Assembly (NCBI GenBank): GCA_023052935.1
Contig: CM041292.1
Location: 99,619,587 to 99,683,586, forward strand
DNA length: 64,000 bases
Origin: Piezodorus guildinii
Taxonomy: Eukaryota; Arthropoda; Insecta; Hemiptera; Pentatomidae
Direction of reading: 5' to 3'
The notes beneath the pieces were generated by a model that was given only the letters and a program-made list of their open reading frames with translations, was not told the origin of the DNA and made no database searches. The stretch's first letter is position 1. Each line of letters starts with the position of its first letter. The position numbers and the translations under genes were made by a program. This document shows positions 35,300 through 47,157 of the stretch, piece after piece.

Positions 35300-36970
35300 A
35301 GTTTAATTTACATATTAATTTAGCCTTCTTTCAGCGTCAATCCTTTCCTGCCTACAGGTCCTTGAGGTGCGTTGATTTCGACCTACAGTGTGAGTCGAAA
35401 CATTTGCAAAGCAATGAATAGGATTGAATATTTGATTGCCGATTAGAAACATGATATTAACTCATAGTGTATTTTCCACCTTGGCCAGACTTTTCCATGA
35501 TCTACTTTCTTTTTATGTGTTTAAAAAATGAACATTATAGTCCACTCCAATCTCCTATAGTGTTTCCATTCATACACATTTTATTTCCTTAAACTTTATA
35601 TAATATATAATATTTTCATTCAATTCTTCTTTCATATTTTATAAAATAAATTATTATTTTTTCAATCTTGTCTTCTCCTTTTGCATTATATATTATATTC
35701 AGTGACAATGATGAATTATTAATTAAAACCCTTTTAAAAAAAACAAAAAAAAAAAAACAGCATGTTAAAAAAAAAAAAAAAAAAGAAGAGAAAAGGCAGT
35801 TCAACGAATATTAGATTTTTCATGGTAAAATATCAAAGACAAGCACAACCACAAATTCATGGAATCTTCCGTTTTACGATGGACGGCTATATCAAAAGCG
35901 AAAGCATTTGTGCATATACCAGAAAAAATCTTATTGACATTCCATGAATTCTTTAATATCAGAGACCCTTTTCATTTCTTGTTTACGATTTTTAATAATG
36001 AACCTTTTGTAATAATCGACTAAGAAAGAATATATTTTGTCTACATCCTCTAAAGTCTCAAAATTTGTATTTTTACTTTGTGAAAATGTAAAACTTAAAA
36101 TTGTTTTAATAATATGTTTGTAAATCGCAGTCTTACCTGCCACTTTTTTTTAAAATATTTATTTTAAACAAACTCACCTGTAAAGATCCTCATCAGCTGA
36201 TTATATTTGAAATGGCGGTTATCCAAATGTTATAACTCCGAAACCAGTTAGTCTCAATAACCAAATTTATATCACTTAAACTCATCGTATAGACGGGAAC
36301 GCATCAGTTTCACAAATTTTCACTGGGTCCCTTTTGAGATATTTCCATGTAAACATCACGAAAAACGAATCTTGAAAGTTTTATACAAAAAAAAAGAACT
36401 ACTATAGGTCTAAAAATGTCAATACTATGTTCTCAAGATCGATTTTATTTAAGCATTTAGGAGGTGAGATTCTTTTCCTTTTTATTATTTTATCTCACTA
36501 AAACTCTCGTTTTTTATTCATTTTCAAGAATTTTTTTAACCACTTTCTTCCCTAATTAGGTAATGAGTTGTGAGGGACTGAAAATTCACAGCATGTCCTT
36601 ATCTTAGTGTTAGTATATTCTGATTTTATATATAGAAAATTAAAGAAATAGAAAGATTTTCCCAACACATACTTTAAGCCGGCAAGCTCAATTGAAACGG
36701 CTACAACGCTAAAAGTAAATGTGTGAAAAAAAATTAGTTTTGGTTATATATTCACGAAGGGATAGAGAATAACTGGTCAAAAGATCGCGAAAGCAAAAAT
36801 GTCGAGCGGCAAGGTCTGGACCATTTCAAATGGATTGACCCATATCAGAAATCGTATTCAAGAGCAGGTACCCAATGTAAATTTTTTACCACTAAGCACA
36901 TAGAGAAAACTTAACCGGACGATTTAATAGTCCTCTAATTATCAGATGAAAATACACTATTTTTCTCAAT
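35300..36970. other. AT-rich spacer, one weak minus-strand frame
   Basis: A minus-strand frame at 35931-36143 reads NFETLEDVDKIYSFLVDYY and is not low-complexity; two donor-like sites (CAGGTGAGT near 36170, GCAGGTAAG near 36135) precede it on the same strand. No acceptor, start or family is identified, so this is not called as a gene. Confidence 0.25.
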
Positions 36971-39005
36971 TTGTTCCACGTTTAATCCATTAGGATAAAT
37001 GATTCAGATAATAAAACAGGAGACAATAATGAAACAACCAAGAAGTGCACAAAAAGGGATATGACTTGATAATTTCGTATTTCTAATGAAGAATGATGAC
37101 TGTGCTAAAAAGTTCGTCATCTAATCAGCAAGACACTAAAACAGTTGACAAAGAACACTAAAACTCCTGTTTGTCAAACGGATGTTTGTAATCAGGAAGT
37201 TATAAACAGCATCAGACAAAGAGAGTCTTGAAAATCTCAAGATCTAATTTCATGGAGCTTCTCTAACAATACAAGAGGCATTAAAAATAAGGGGGATGTA
37301 ATATATTTTTGCTGTTGAAAAAGTAAAAAAAAAAAACAACATTAAATTGTGTGCTTTTAAGGTAAGATGCTATTGAGAATTATAATTTTTACTGCAATGC
37401 TTTATTTTTTCAGTACCAAACTAAAACCTCTAGATCACCTTTTTTACTAATAAATTTGGCCACATTATTTATTTAAATTCAAAATCAAAATTAGCTTATA
37501 CCTGTATACCAACTTATAATACAATCCTATCCATTCTCTTATGATAAAAACAAAAAGACGTTTGTGCTGCATATAGCACAGATAATTTTTACAATTCGGA
37601 ATCTTTCCCTATTCCATTAATGCTGTGGTTCCTAACAAAAAAATATTCGCGGGCCTCTTCATCCAATCGGCACAATGACAAGGACCACCTAAATTAAAAA
37701 TATAGCGCTTTAGAAAATTGCAGTTTTTTTTCGAAAGTTACTAAGGTAATGTTTCATTTCAACCTAAAACATCTATTTTAACATCGTTAAAAACAATTCT
37801 AGATGTCGATTTTTTAAAAATCTGGTGCGCGCAACACACGACTTTTACTTACCTCCGTTGTTAAATTCAATTAAAATTGTTCATAAGAATTTACAAATAC
37901 ATTTAACGATAAAAATATATTTTTAAACAATTAATTTCATTAAATTTAAATAGAAACATGTGTTTTATTTAATACTCTATTAAATTATTATCTACGACAA
38001 ACAGTTAGTTTTAAACCGTTTTTTGCCCCTCTCCATTAACTGTACCATTTCGTGTATAAGATAATAATTTTTCTAAAATCTTTAGCTTTCTAACGATATA
38101 TTATACGTACATATTACTATTTTTATGTTCCAAAACACAAATATTGCTTGCAAAAGTATTTTTGCTTCTTTCGTAGTATATTGAACTCGTTCAGCTTAAT
38201 TATATATTGTTCAGTTTTTTATCAATGCTAACAAGATGATATGATTAATTTATTAAAATGTACAAAATTAAAGGTACTCTAGAGGAAGAAAATTTAAGGT
38301 CTATCAGACTGTCTCAATCAGAACGAAACCTATATCGTATTAAAGCGCATTAAATTTTACATCGATTTCATCGACAGTGAGTTTAATTAAAATCATAAGA
38401 GCCGTTTTTGAGAGATCATGGTATAAAGTAGATCTCTCGGCCAGCCGATCTTGAAGAAAACGTTGCTGCAACATCTCGGGCCTATAGTAGTCTCAAATAT
38501 GAAATTTCAGTTTCGTACGACTTTTCGTTTTGCGCTAGACTTACTACAAACACACAGACCTTTTTGTAGGAATTGTTTATGTTGAAAACTGGAATTCGAA
38601 AATGTTTATGATCTCAATATTTTTCCTTACTACTTATTTGCACATTTCATATATAAGTAAGTGAAAGTAAAAATGATTAAATTCAGATTCAATATTTTTG
38701 TCAACAATCGCTTCTCATCCCCGAAGAAAAGGAAAGACCTTTCTGTATCATATGGATAATGAACTGGTCCGGATGATATTGAAGTTAAATGATCAGCCAA
38801 ACAGCTTTATTCAATTTTTACAATTAAACTCTTCATTTAATCAATGTTTTTTTGAAAATATTTAATTATTCGGATATATCACAATCTGTCACAATGGCCA
38901 ATAATAATATTGCTATAAGTAATAATATTGCTATAATAATAAATGTTTTAACGCAGAGTTTTGACGTTTAACTCTATAGAGTGATTTTTTATGTTTTTAT
39001 GAAAT
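36971..39005. repeat. Tandem duplication, copy 1
   Basis: Outer parts 36971-37653 and 38792-39005 match copy 2 (39006-39688 and 39689-39907). The middle 37654-38791 is present only here. Confidence 0.85.
37810..38676 (-). repeat. Repeat family A, full-length copy
   Basis: The clearest right terminus (ATCTGGTGCGCGCAACACAC, then GACTTTTACTTACCTCCG) and a left terminus reading ATAAGTAAGTGAAAGTAAAA. About 867 bp, no ORF. Confidence 0.75.
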
Positions 39006-39907
39006 TTGTTCCACGTTTAATCCATTAGGATAAATGATTCAGACAATAGAATAAGAGACAATAATGAGACAACCAAGAAGTGCACAAAAAGGGATATGAC
39101 TTGATAATTTCGTATTTCTAATGAAGAATGATGACTGTGCTAAAAAGTTCGTCATCTAATCAGCAAGACACTAAAACAGTTGACAAAGAACACTAAAACT
39201 CTTGTTTGTCAAACGGATGTTTGTAATCAGGAAGTTATAAAGAGCATCAGACAAAGAGTCTTGAAAATCTCAAGATCTAATTTCATGGAGCTTCTAGATT
39301 CTCTAACAATACAATAGGCATTAAAAATAAAGGGGATGTAATATATTTTTGCAGTTGAAAAAGTAAAAAAAAAACAACATTAAATATTGTGCGTTTAAGG
39401 TAAGATGCTATTGAGAATTATAATTTTTACTGCAATACTTTATTTTTTCAGTAGCAAACTAAAACCTCTAGATCATCTTTTTTACTAATGAATTTGGCCA
39501 CATTATTTATTTAATTTCAAAATCAAAATTAGCTTATACCTGTATACCAACTTATAATACAATCCTATCCATTCTCTTACGATAAAAACAAAAAGACGTT
39601 TGTGCTGCATATAACAGATGATTTTTACAATTTGGAATCATCCCCTATTCCATTAATGCCGTGGTTCCTAACAAAAAATATTCGCGGGAATCAGCCAAAC
39701 AGCTTTATTCAATTTTTACAATTAAACTCTTCATTTTATCAATGTTTTTTTTGAAAATATTTAATTATTCGGATATATTACAATCTGTCACAATGGCCAA
39801 TAATAATATTGTTATAAGTAATAATATTGCTATAATAATAAATGTTTTAACGCAGAGTTTTGACGTTTAAATCTATAGAGTGATTTTTTATGTTTTTATG
39901 AAATTTG
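39006..39907. repeat. Tandem duplication, copy 2
   Basis: Lacks the 1,138-bp block of copy 1; the copies meet at GAAATTTG. Confidence 0.85.
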
Positions 39908-40382
39908 AGAAATCTGATCAAGTGGAAATCATCTTCTCAATTTATAAACAAGCAATATTGTATTTTATTAAAATACAAAAAAATGTTACTATCTTGAAAT
40001 ATTGTATTTTATAGTTGTGGTGTTCTAGTAAGCCGCTTCCCTCCCATCCCTTCACATCTGCTGTCCATTGATATTTTCTTTTCATTTTTCCCTTTTTATA
40101 TGACGCGCATATTTTCCTTCCTATATCCTCTTAACATGTCTGCCTGGGCTTTAAGCTTAAATCTCCGGAACACCATTTACACGTGATGGTGTTTTTCTAT
40201 TGCCTATGCCTACCTATGTATTTTTCTCATTGCATTATTTATTTACACAATAGTTTGTGGAAATCTGATTCAAGGCATTGTTATACTATTTACCATTTCT
40301 GATTCTTAGGAATCATGGCTGTTGGATATTGAAATAGTCATGTCTTTATATTTTCCTAATATTAAAAGTATGTAATTTAGTA
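39908..40382. other. Spacer
   Basis: No supported feature. Confidence 0.35.
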
Positions 40383-40448
40383 GAAGGGATTAGTCCGGGT
40401 GGCGGTCAGTGAATGAAACAATTAAGTAGGTTTGACCATTTTTTTTCT

Positions 40449-40485
40449 GCCAACGTTTCGACCCCTATTGTGTCCTCATCAGGGC
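40449..40485 (-). ncRNA. Hammerhead-like ribozyme motif
   Basis: Minus strand: GCC, CTGATGA, a weakened stem II (only GAC/GTC pairs), GAAAC, GTT, GGC. The core is intact but stem II is damaged. Confidence 0.5.
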
Positions 40486-40905
40486 GTGTCGTAGGCTAAT
40501 GGAAACTGATCCAGTTAACGGTCAACTAATTATATCCACAATATGTAATTTATTTCGTATTTTTCTGTATGTTATTGTGGTTCATAATGTGCAAGCGTGA
40601 CCGCCAATTGTTTTATGAATTTTTAGATCAGCTGTCAAGTGACCGGTAGGCAGAGAGCTTTGTGGAGAGTTAATAGAGTCGCTCGAGTTGTAAAGATAGT
40701 CACAGGACGTACTTGAAAATTGTCGCAAGGAATAGGAGTAGCAAAAAAAGAAAGAAAGAACATCGCAGATGGGAGAGGGAAGGAAGTCATTACATAATTG
40801 AGGAGCCACCACTTGAACCAATATATCCAGTATTTTGTTTCATTTTCAATTAATATATTAAAAAGAATTACACCGGATGGCGGTCAGTGAATGAAACAAT
40901 TGAGT

Positions 40906-40915
40906 AGTTTTAACC
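40906..40915. repeat. Target-site duplication (left) of full-length Jockey
   Basis: AGTTTTAACC, repeated exactly at 47191-47200. Confidence 0.9.
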
Positions 40916-41826
40916 GAGAATCAGCTGATGCGCTCGATGATAACAGTCATACGTTACTTCGTCTCTCAGATTTTTGTTTTTTCAGTAGGAATTCGCTTGA
41001 GTTCAGTCTGGAAAACATCACTAGACCTCAGGAATACTACAACAGTGAATATTGGAGAAATTTCGGTAAGCAAAGTTATAATTTACTTTGTACAATCACG
41101 AAAAAGTGAAAGGAGGGTCACTGATCAGCTGATTGCCGCTAGCTCGGCAAGCTCGGGCTTGCTTTTCTTTTCCTTATCTTTCTTTTATTTATTTATATTA
41201 CAAGTGATGTCCTCGAAAGTTACAAGTAAAAGATCTAGATCTGCAGGTTCAAACTCGTCTCCCACAAAACAGAGACCTCGCCGTGATAATAATAAAAAAA
41301 TGATTCCACCAGCGACTGCTTCAGCTACCTCTTTAGAATCTGAACCACAGCCTAGCACATCATCACAAGGATTAACTGAAGAATCGCCGTTTTTTACACC
41401 GAACCCATTTCAGATCCTTCAAATTGAAAAAGAAACAATGGAATCTTCTCCTATACCAAAAGAACCACAACCTCCACCAATATTTGTTAAAAATATTAAA
41501 AACTTTCAACTTCTGTGTGCGCATCTAAACAAATTAACCGATCCTAACAGTTATTATTGTATAAGTAGAACCAGTGATACTAAAATATCCCCGACTACCG
41601 CCGAAACCTACAGAAAAATAGTAAAATATCTGACGGAGACCAAAGCTGATTTTCATACATATCAGTTACGCCAGGAGAGAGCTTTAAGGGTTGTAATTAG
41701 AAACCTACACCCTTCGACACCAGCAGCAGCTATCCAAGAAGAACTAACGGAGATAGGCTATAAAGTGTGACAAGTCACCAACGTCCTAAAAGATAAAATT
41801 CCTCTGCCTCTATTCTTTGTGGACTT

Positions 41827-41831
41827 GGAAC
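41827..41831. repeat. Target-site duplication (left) of Gypsy
   Basis: GGAAC, repeated at 43376-43380. Confidence 0.85.
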
Positions 41832-41980
41832 TGTTATATCTCTAAGCACATGTGTTAATATCGATTATTGGAACATATGTTATAAATATTATTAGAATGT
41901 GTATTGAGGTTATTCATTGTTATTAAAATGTTCAAAACAAATAGTACGTTCTTTGATTCTTAAATATTAATGACATAACA
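41832..41980 (+). repeat. Gypsy 5' LTR
   Basis: Starts TGTTATATCTC and ends TGACATAACA; differs from the right LTR at two positions (GAGGTT/GAGCTT, GACATA/GACTTA). Confidence 0.93.
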
Positions 41981-41996
41981 TTGGCGACGAGGATGG
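41981..41996 (+). promoter_or_regulatory. Gypsy primer-binding site
   Basis: TTGGCGACGAGGATGG directly follows the LTR, the position and style of a tRNA primer site in Ty3/Gypsy elements. The matching tRNA is not determined. Confidence 0.7.
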
Positions 41997-42020
41997 TTGA
42001 CTTACACTTCTGAGCTCGCG

Positions 42021-43202
42021 ATGTCCGAACAACTTATCGAGTCGTTGGTGGCAGCTCACATCGGTGTAAGAAAGATGAAAGGGTTGGCAAGAAGCTATTG
42101 TTGGTGGCCAACAATCGATGCTGACATCGAGAGGCTGGTACGTAATTGTAAGCCATGCTGTGAGAATTGGAATAATCCACCAAAGACTGTCCACCCGTGG
42201 GAGCCACCAACGATGCCATGGCAACGGTTACACATGGATTTTGCAGGTCCCTTCCAGGGATGTTACTTCTTAATCCTAGTAGATGCATTCTCGAAATGGT
42301 TAGAAGTAGTAGACTTACCTAAAATCACGACGCAAAGGACAATTACGGAACTCAGGAGCGTTTTTGCCAGATTTGGACTACCATTAATGCTGGTTACAGA
42401 TAACGGGCCCCAATTCACATCTACAGAATTTCAAAAGTTTCTGAAATCAAACGGAATACGCCACAAAAGAACAGCGCCATATCATCCGTCTTCCAACGGT
42501 CAGGCTGAACGGTACGTCCAGGTAGTTAAGAAAGGGTTATAGGCGATGGCGACGGAAACTGGTGACATTTCCTTGAAGCTAAGTCGGATTCTGATGCAGT
42601 ATAGGAATGCACCTCATAGTATAACTAATATGAGTCCAGCTGAAATTATATTTGGGAGAAAAATCAGAACTCGCTTGGATCTGCTAAAAGAGTCAGACGA
42701 GGAGGCCAGCAGGGAAAATTTAGCGGCAAGGAATTTCGGAATAGGTGACCAGGTTCAAATAAGGAACTATGATGGGACCAGAAAATGGAACTTTGGTAAA
42801 GTTTCGGCCAAAGAAGGAAGTCTCCACTATTGGATAGATGTAGAAGGCGGGAAAAGAGAAAGAAGACACGTCGATCAAATGCGCAAAACTGATATAAGTG
42901 GGACTTCACAAGAAAAAACTACAGTCCGTCTTTATGGTTGGCCATTTAAAGACCCACCGGAGAGAGGTGATGTCCGTCCAGATCGAGCACGAGATGAAGA
43001 GGGGAGAGATGATGTCCGTCTAGATCGAACGCAAGATAAGGAGGGGAGAGACGGATCTCTAATAACGTCAATCCGAGAAGAAGGAAATTCACCGAAGACA
43101 CCAGCTTTGGATCGTACGAGGAATAAAGAATGGAATGATGAGCACCTACCATTGAGGAGATCTACGAGGCAGCGCAGGCCACCGGACTGGTTTCGTATGT
43201 GA
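42021..43202 (+). pseudogene. Gypsy integrase, fused to a short gag-like start
   Basis: The ATG at 42021 gives MSEQLIESLVAA, plausibly the first gag codons, joined in frame to integrase from HIGVRKMKGLARSYCWWP (residues 13-30). The zinc-binding domain is partial: the first His is lost, Cys43 and Cys46 remain. The catalytic DD35E triad is complete: HMDFAGP (Asp73), VTDNGPQF (Asp127), NGQAERYV (Glu163). A TAG at 42540-42542 (codon 174) interrupts the frame, which then continues through the QYRNAPHS and SPAEIIFGR motifs, a C-terminal DNA-binding domain (IGDQVQIRNYDG) and a tail with an imperfect RDEEGRDD repeat, ending RRPPDWFRM. Integrase would join element DNA to the chromosome. Inactive because of the stop. 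Confidence 0.9.
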
Positions 43203-43226
43203 GGGAGCCGATTAGCGGAGTAGGAC
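43203..43226 (+). promoter_or_regulatory. Possible Gypsy polypurine tract region
   Basis: Purine-rich GGGAGCC...GCGGAGTAGGA lies immediately before the right LTR, where second-strand priming occurs; the tract is impure. Confidence 0.45.
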
Positions 43227-43375
43227 TGTTATATCTCTAAGCACATGTGTTAATATCGATTATTGGAACATATGTTATAAATATTATTAGAATGTGTATT
43301 GAGCTTATTCATTGTTATTAAAATGTTCAAAACAAATAGTACGTTCTTTGATTCTTAAATATTAATGACTTAACA
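43227..43375 (+). repeat. Gypsy 3' LTR
   Basis: 149 bp, TG...CA ends, followed by GGAAC. Confidence 0.93.
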
Positions 43376-44051
43376 GGAACCATCAGCAGGAGTTGAAAAA
43401 AATTATGACCTTAATAGATTATACTATACTAGCGTAAGAGTTGAAAAACCTTACACTAAGAAAGAAATAGTTCAGTGCCACAATTGTCAGGCATATGGTC
43501 ATACCAGAAGTTATTGTCACCACATACCACGCTGTGTGAAATGCGGTGAACAACATAAGTCAGAAGAATGTACAAGACCAAGATCAACACCCGCTGTTTG
43601 TGCTCTGTGCCTCAAGGACCACCCGGCTAGCTACAAGGGATGTCAAGTCTACAAGAACCTCAAAAGCAGATACCAAAAACCTCAGAATCTGGATGAAACA
43701 GCTGAACCGATCAGAAGCAGAAGACAACTTTCAAAAACAATTGATTCCAATGTAACATTTGCCCATCTACTTGGAGGTGGGAACCAGAACAAAGAGGCCG
43801 AGGCCCTGCCGGAACAACGCACACTTCAAAATCCTCAAACCGTTCCACAACCAACTATTCCTCAAAATTTACCCAACCCTCAAAAACCTCATCCGCATCA
43901 AATTTCTCATATTCCTCCTCCATCAAATGTCTCAGACCTTACAAGTTTGATGACATCCTTCATCACTGAAATCAAATCCCTCGTTATGCCGCTAATATCA
44001 CTACTTACTAATCTTGTATCAAACTTAATCCCTTCCTTAAAAAATCCTTAA

Positions 44052-46732
44052 ATGACTTCACCTAACTCCTTATCCATTCTCCTATGGAATGCGAATGGTG
44101 TTAGAAATCATACTGACGAACTTACAGCTTTATTGCAAGACAAAACCGTTGACGTAGCACTTATTATTGAAACTAGACTAACCACTAAACAGTACTTTAA
44201 AATACCTCAATACGTAACATACCGTACGGACCACCCAGACGGCAAAGCCCATGCCGGTACTGCTGTCATTGTGCACCAGTCCCTCTCTCATCACTTACTC
44301 CCACTTCCTACCTATGATTTCCTACAAACCACAGCCATAGTAATCAAGACTTTTTCCTTTCCGGTAACCCTTACATCAGCATATTGCCCTCCCAAACATT
44401 CCATTTCCAACACCGAATTTGTATCCTTTCTAAATTCCTTAGGAAATCATTTCATTCTGGGTGCAGACTTAAATGCTAAGCATCAACAGTGGGGTTCGAG
44501 AACCTCGAATTCTCGTGGATGAAATTTGCTGTCTGCACTCAACTCCCGTCATTTCAATCTCCTGCCTCCTGATTCCCCTACCTACTGGCCAACCGATCCC
44601 AACCGTAATCCTGACATCCTTGACTTCTTCATTCACAGCGGATTAGGCTCCCTCAACTATTCCGTAACTCGCCTTGATGAACTATCCTCTGACCATAGTC
44701 CACTGATCCTTAAAGTATCCCTAACTCCTATTCCGAAACCCATTCCACCTTCATTTATCCGAGGCCCTGTCAACTGGAACCTCTTCCGCCAAATCCTTAC
44801 CGATAATATTGACCTCAGTGTGACCCTTAAAACACCGGATGACCCTGATGATTCCGTCTACTCCTTTACTACCGCCATTCAGCAAGCTGTCTGGACTGCC
44901 TCCTCTCCTAAGCACTCCAATAGAACTCCTCAGCAAAACCATTTACCTCAACACCTAGCTGACCTCATCCATGCAAAACGCCGAGCCAGATCATTATGGC
45001 AAAGAACCCGACACCCAACAGATCGCCGCTCCTATAACTTTTATTGTAGGCAATTAAAGCGGGAGTTGGCGACCTTCCGTTCTCAGTCCTTTAATTCCTA
45101 CCTCTCCTCTCTATCAGCTCGAGATAATTCCCTGTGGAATGTGACCAAAAAGATCCTAAAATACCACAAAGTTTCCCATCCTCTCCGGCGTGGTGATGAC
45201 TCCTGGGCTGCGTCTGATGAAGATAAAGCCGAGGAATTCGCCACACACCTCTCCAAAGTATTCACTCCTCACCCGGAATCCAACAGAAATCATACCACAA
45301 CAGTTGAAGAATTCCTTTTCTCACCAATACCTCTTTCCCTACCTCCTAAAGCTATTAATCCATCTGAGGTGAAATATCTTCTTCAAAAACTGACCCTTCG
45401 TAAATCTCCTGGACACGATCTCCTTACCCCCCAGATCCTGCGACAACTTCCCCAGAAAGCCATTATTTTTCTTACATACATCTACAACTGCATCCTTCGC
45501 ACCACCTATTTTCCTCTCTTATGGAAACATTCCACAATCATTCTATTCCTAAAACCAGGTAAACCTTCCAGTAACACTTCATCCTACAGACCTATTAGTC
45601 TACTCCCCATCCTCTCAAAAGTCTTTGAAAAACTCCTTCTAAAACGAATCCTGCCTATATTTGAATCACAAAATCTTCCTTCCCATCAGTTTGGTTTCCG
45701 TGCTCATCATTCTACTGTTCAACAAGGACTCCGAGTTGTAGACCATATTTCCTCAGCCCTTGAATGCAAAGAGTATTGTTCTGGTACGTTTCTGGACATA
45801 GCGCAAGCTTTTGACCGGGAATGGCACACCGGATTACTCTTCAAGCTTAAAACGCATTTACCCCAGTCTCTTTACCTCATTCTACGATCCTATCTCTCAA
45901 ACCGCTCCTTCCGAGTTCGCTGTGTAGAATTTTCTAACTTTTATCCCATTGAGGCCGGTGTTCCTCAAGGCAGCGTCTTGGGACCCGTCCTCTGCATCCT
46001 TTACACTGCTGATATTCCTATTCATCCTGACACCTTTCTGGCAACATTTGCAGATGACACCGCCATCCTATCATCCAATTCCGATCCTGAAATAGCATCC
46101 TTAATCCTGCAAAGACACCTTTGTCTTATCGAGGACTGGTGTAATGCTTGGCGTATTAAGGTTAATGAAAGCAAATGCACCCACGTCACCTTCACCCTTC
46201 GACGCAAATCCTGTCCAATGGTTCATTTCAATTCCATACCGCTTCCTTCCTCAGACACAGTCCGGTATCTTGGCTTACTACTAGACAAAAGATTGACCTG
46301 GAACCCACATACAAGACTTAAACGAAAAGAACTCAACAGACGATTCGGACAGTTATATAGACTACTAAACAGAAAATCTAAGCTTACAGTTGACAACAAA
46401 TTATTACTTTACAAGACAATACTGAAACCAATGTGGACCTACGGACTTGAACTATGGGGACAGCCAAACGTTCTAACATCAAACGCATTTAATCCTTTCA
46501 ATCCAAAGTCCTCCGAACAATAGTAAATGCTCCTTATTATGTCTCCAACTATACCTTACACCACGACCTTAATGTTCCATTTATTTCAGACCTGATTCCA
46601 TCTAAATTTTCCAAATTCCACCAGAATCTCATTCATCATCCTAATCCTCTAGCACAATCCCTATCCAGCTCCACTCATCCATACAACCCTCCTAGAAGGT
46701 TGAAACGGCAGTGGCCCCGAGACATATTGTAA
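44052..46732 (+). pseudogene. Jockey-2 ORF2: APE endonuclease and reverse transcriptase
   Basis: The ATG abuts the ORF1 stop (TAAATG). Endonuclease motifs: LLWNANGVRNHTDEL, LIIETRLT, GADLNAKHQQWGSR, LSSDHSPL. RT motifs: RKSPGHDLLTPQIL, SSYRPISLLPILSK, FGFRAHHSTVQQGLR, TFLDIAQAFDREWHTG, EAGVPQGSVLGP, and FADDTAIL at 46047 (about residue 666), then the LLDKRLTWNPHTRLKR thumb region. Two lesions: a TGA at 44520-44522 (codon 157), where Jockey-1 has CGA, and loss of one G near 46460 after YGLELWG, which shifts the last 90 or so codons; the intact frame is seen at 30613-30923. No RNase H domain, as usual for Jockey. It would nick target DNA and copy the element RNA in the nucleus. Confidence 0.93.
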
Positions 46733-47157
46733 ACATCTATTCTGGAGTTCTGACACTGGTCAGATTCTCCTCTCATGTGCGGTGTGATTGTGGCTGTGGC
46801 GCCCTCACTTACCTTCCGCTGGCTCTCACCAGTGATGCGGCTGAGAGGGAGGCGCTGGGATCCTTTTGACTCTGCTTGTCCTTCCACAAGTTGGGGGACA
46901 AGCCCCGTCTGGGGTTCCCGAGCTAATTGTAAATATTGTACATAGGTACGAATGTGACATGTTTTGTTTATTTATTTGTTAACTTCATTTATTTGTATTT
47001 ATTTTGTCTATAAATTTTGTTATTGTATACGTTTATTTATTTTGATTTTATTTTATGTAATTTGACTTTCCTTTTGTTTATATTGTAAATATTGTATGAA
47101 TGAGATCCTGTAGCACTATTATTATTGTCTATTATGACAAATTGTAATATATACGAA
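46733..47157 (+). other. Jockey-2 3' UTR
   Basis: A GC-richer block (46740-46910) and an AT-rich end, shared with Jockey-1. Confidence 0.8.

Larger units (their letters stand above)
40383..40915. mobile_element. Penelope-like/hammerhead repeat, tandem copies
   Basis: A direct repeat, GGCGGTCAGTGAATGAAACA with AATT-AGTAG following, occurs at about 40397 and 40877, 480 bp apart. The unit carries a hammerhead-like motif at 40449-40485. The unit end shares the flanks seen at 61203-61478. Tandem hammerhead units are typical of Penelope-like pseudo-LTRs and of retrozymes; no RT or GIY-YIG frame is seen here. The second unit is interrupted by the Jockey at 40916. Confidence 0.5.
41832..43375 (+). 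mobile_element. Ty3/Gypsy LTR element, internally deleted
   Basis: 149-bp LTRs with two differences between them, TG...CA ends, a 5-bp target duplication and a primer-binding site directly after the left LTR. Only 1,246 bp lie between the LTRs: gag body, protease, RT and RNase H are gone and integrase remains. A young insertion of an already deleted, non-autonomous form. Confidence 0.93.
41207..44051 (+). pseudogene. Jockey-2 ORF1 (gag-like), interrupted
   Basis: The ATG at 41207 opens a basic, Ser/Pro-rich N-terminus (KRSRSAGSNSSPTKQRPRR), an RNA-recognition-like middle ending VVIRNLHPSTP, and a stop TGA at 41768-41770 (codon 188). The match to family continues past the stop to VDLE at 41826, where the Gypsy element is inserted; after it (43381) the frame resumes at EPSAGVEK-like sequence. 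Three zinc knuckles, C-x2-C-x4-H-x4-C, lie at 43476-43643 (CHNCQAYGHTRSYC, CVKCGEQHKSEEC, CALCLKDHPASYKGC), then a proline-rich tail to TAA at 44049. The protein would coat the element RNA. Broken by one nonsense codon and the insertion. Confidence 0.9.

Noticed and set aside
36130..36180. Splice donors suggesting a minus-strand host exon
   Set aside because: Two donor-like sites without an acceptor, a conserved frame or homology are expected by chance over 64 kb.
41967..42288. Minus-strand frames opposite the Gypsy integrase
   Set aside because: Shadows of the plus-strand integrase coding sequence.
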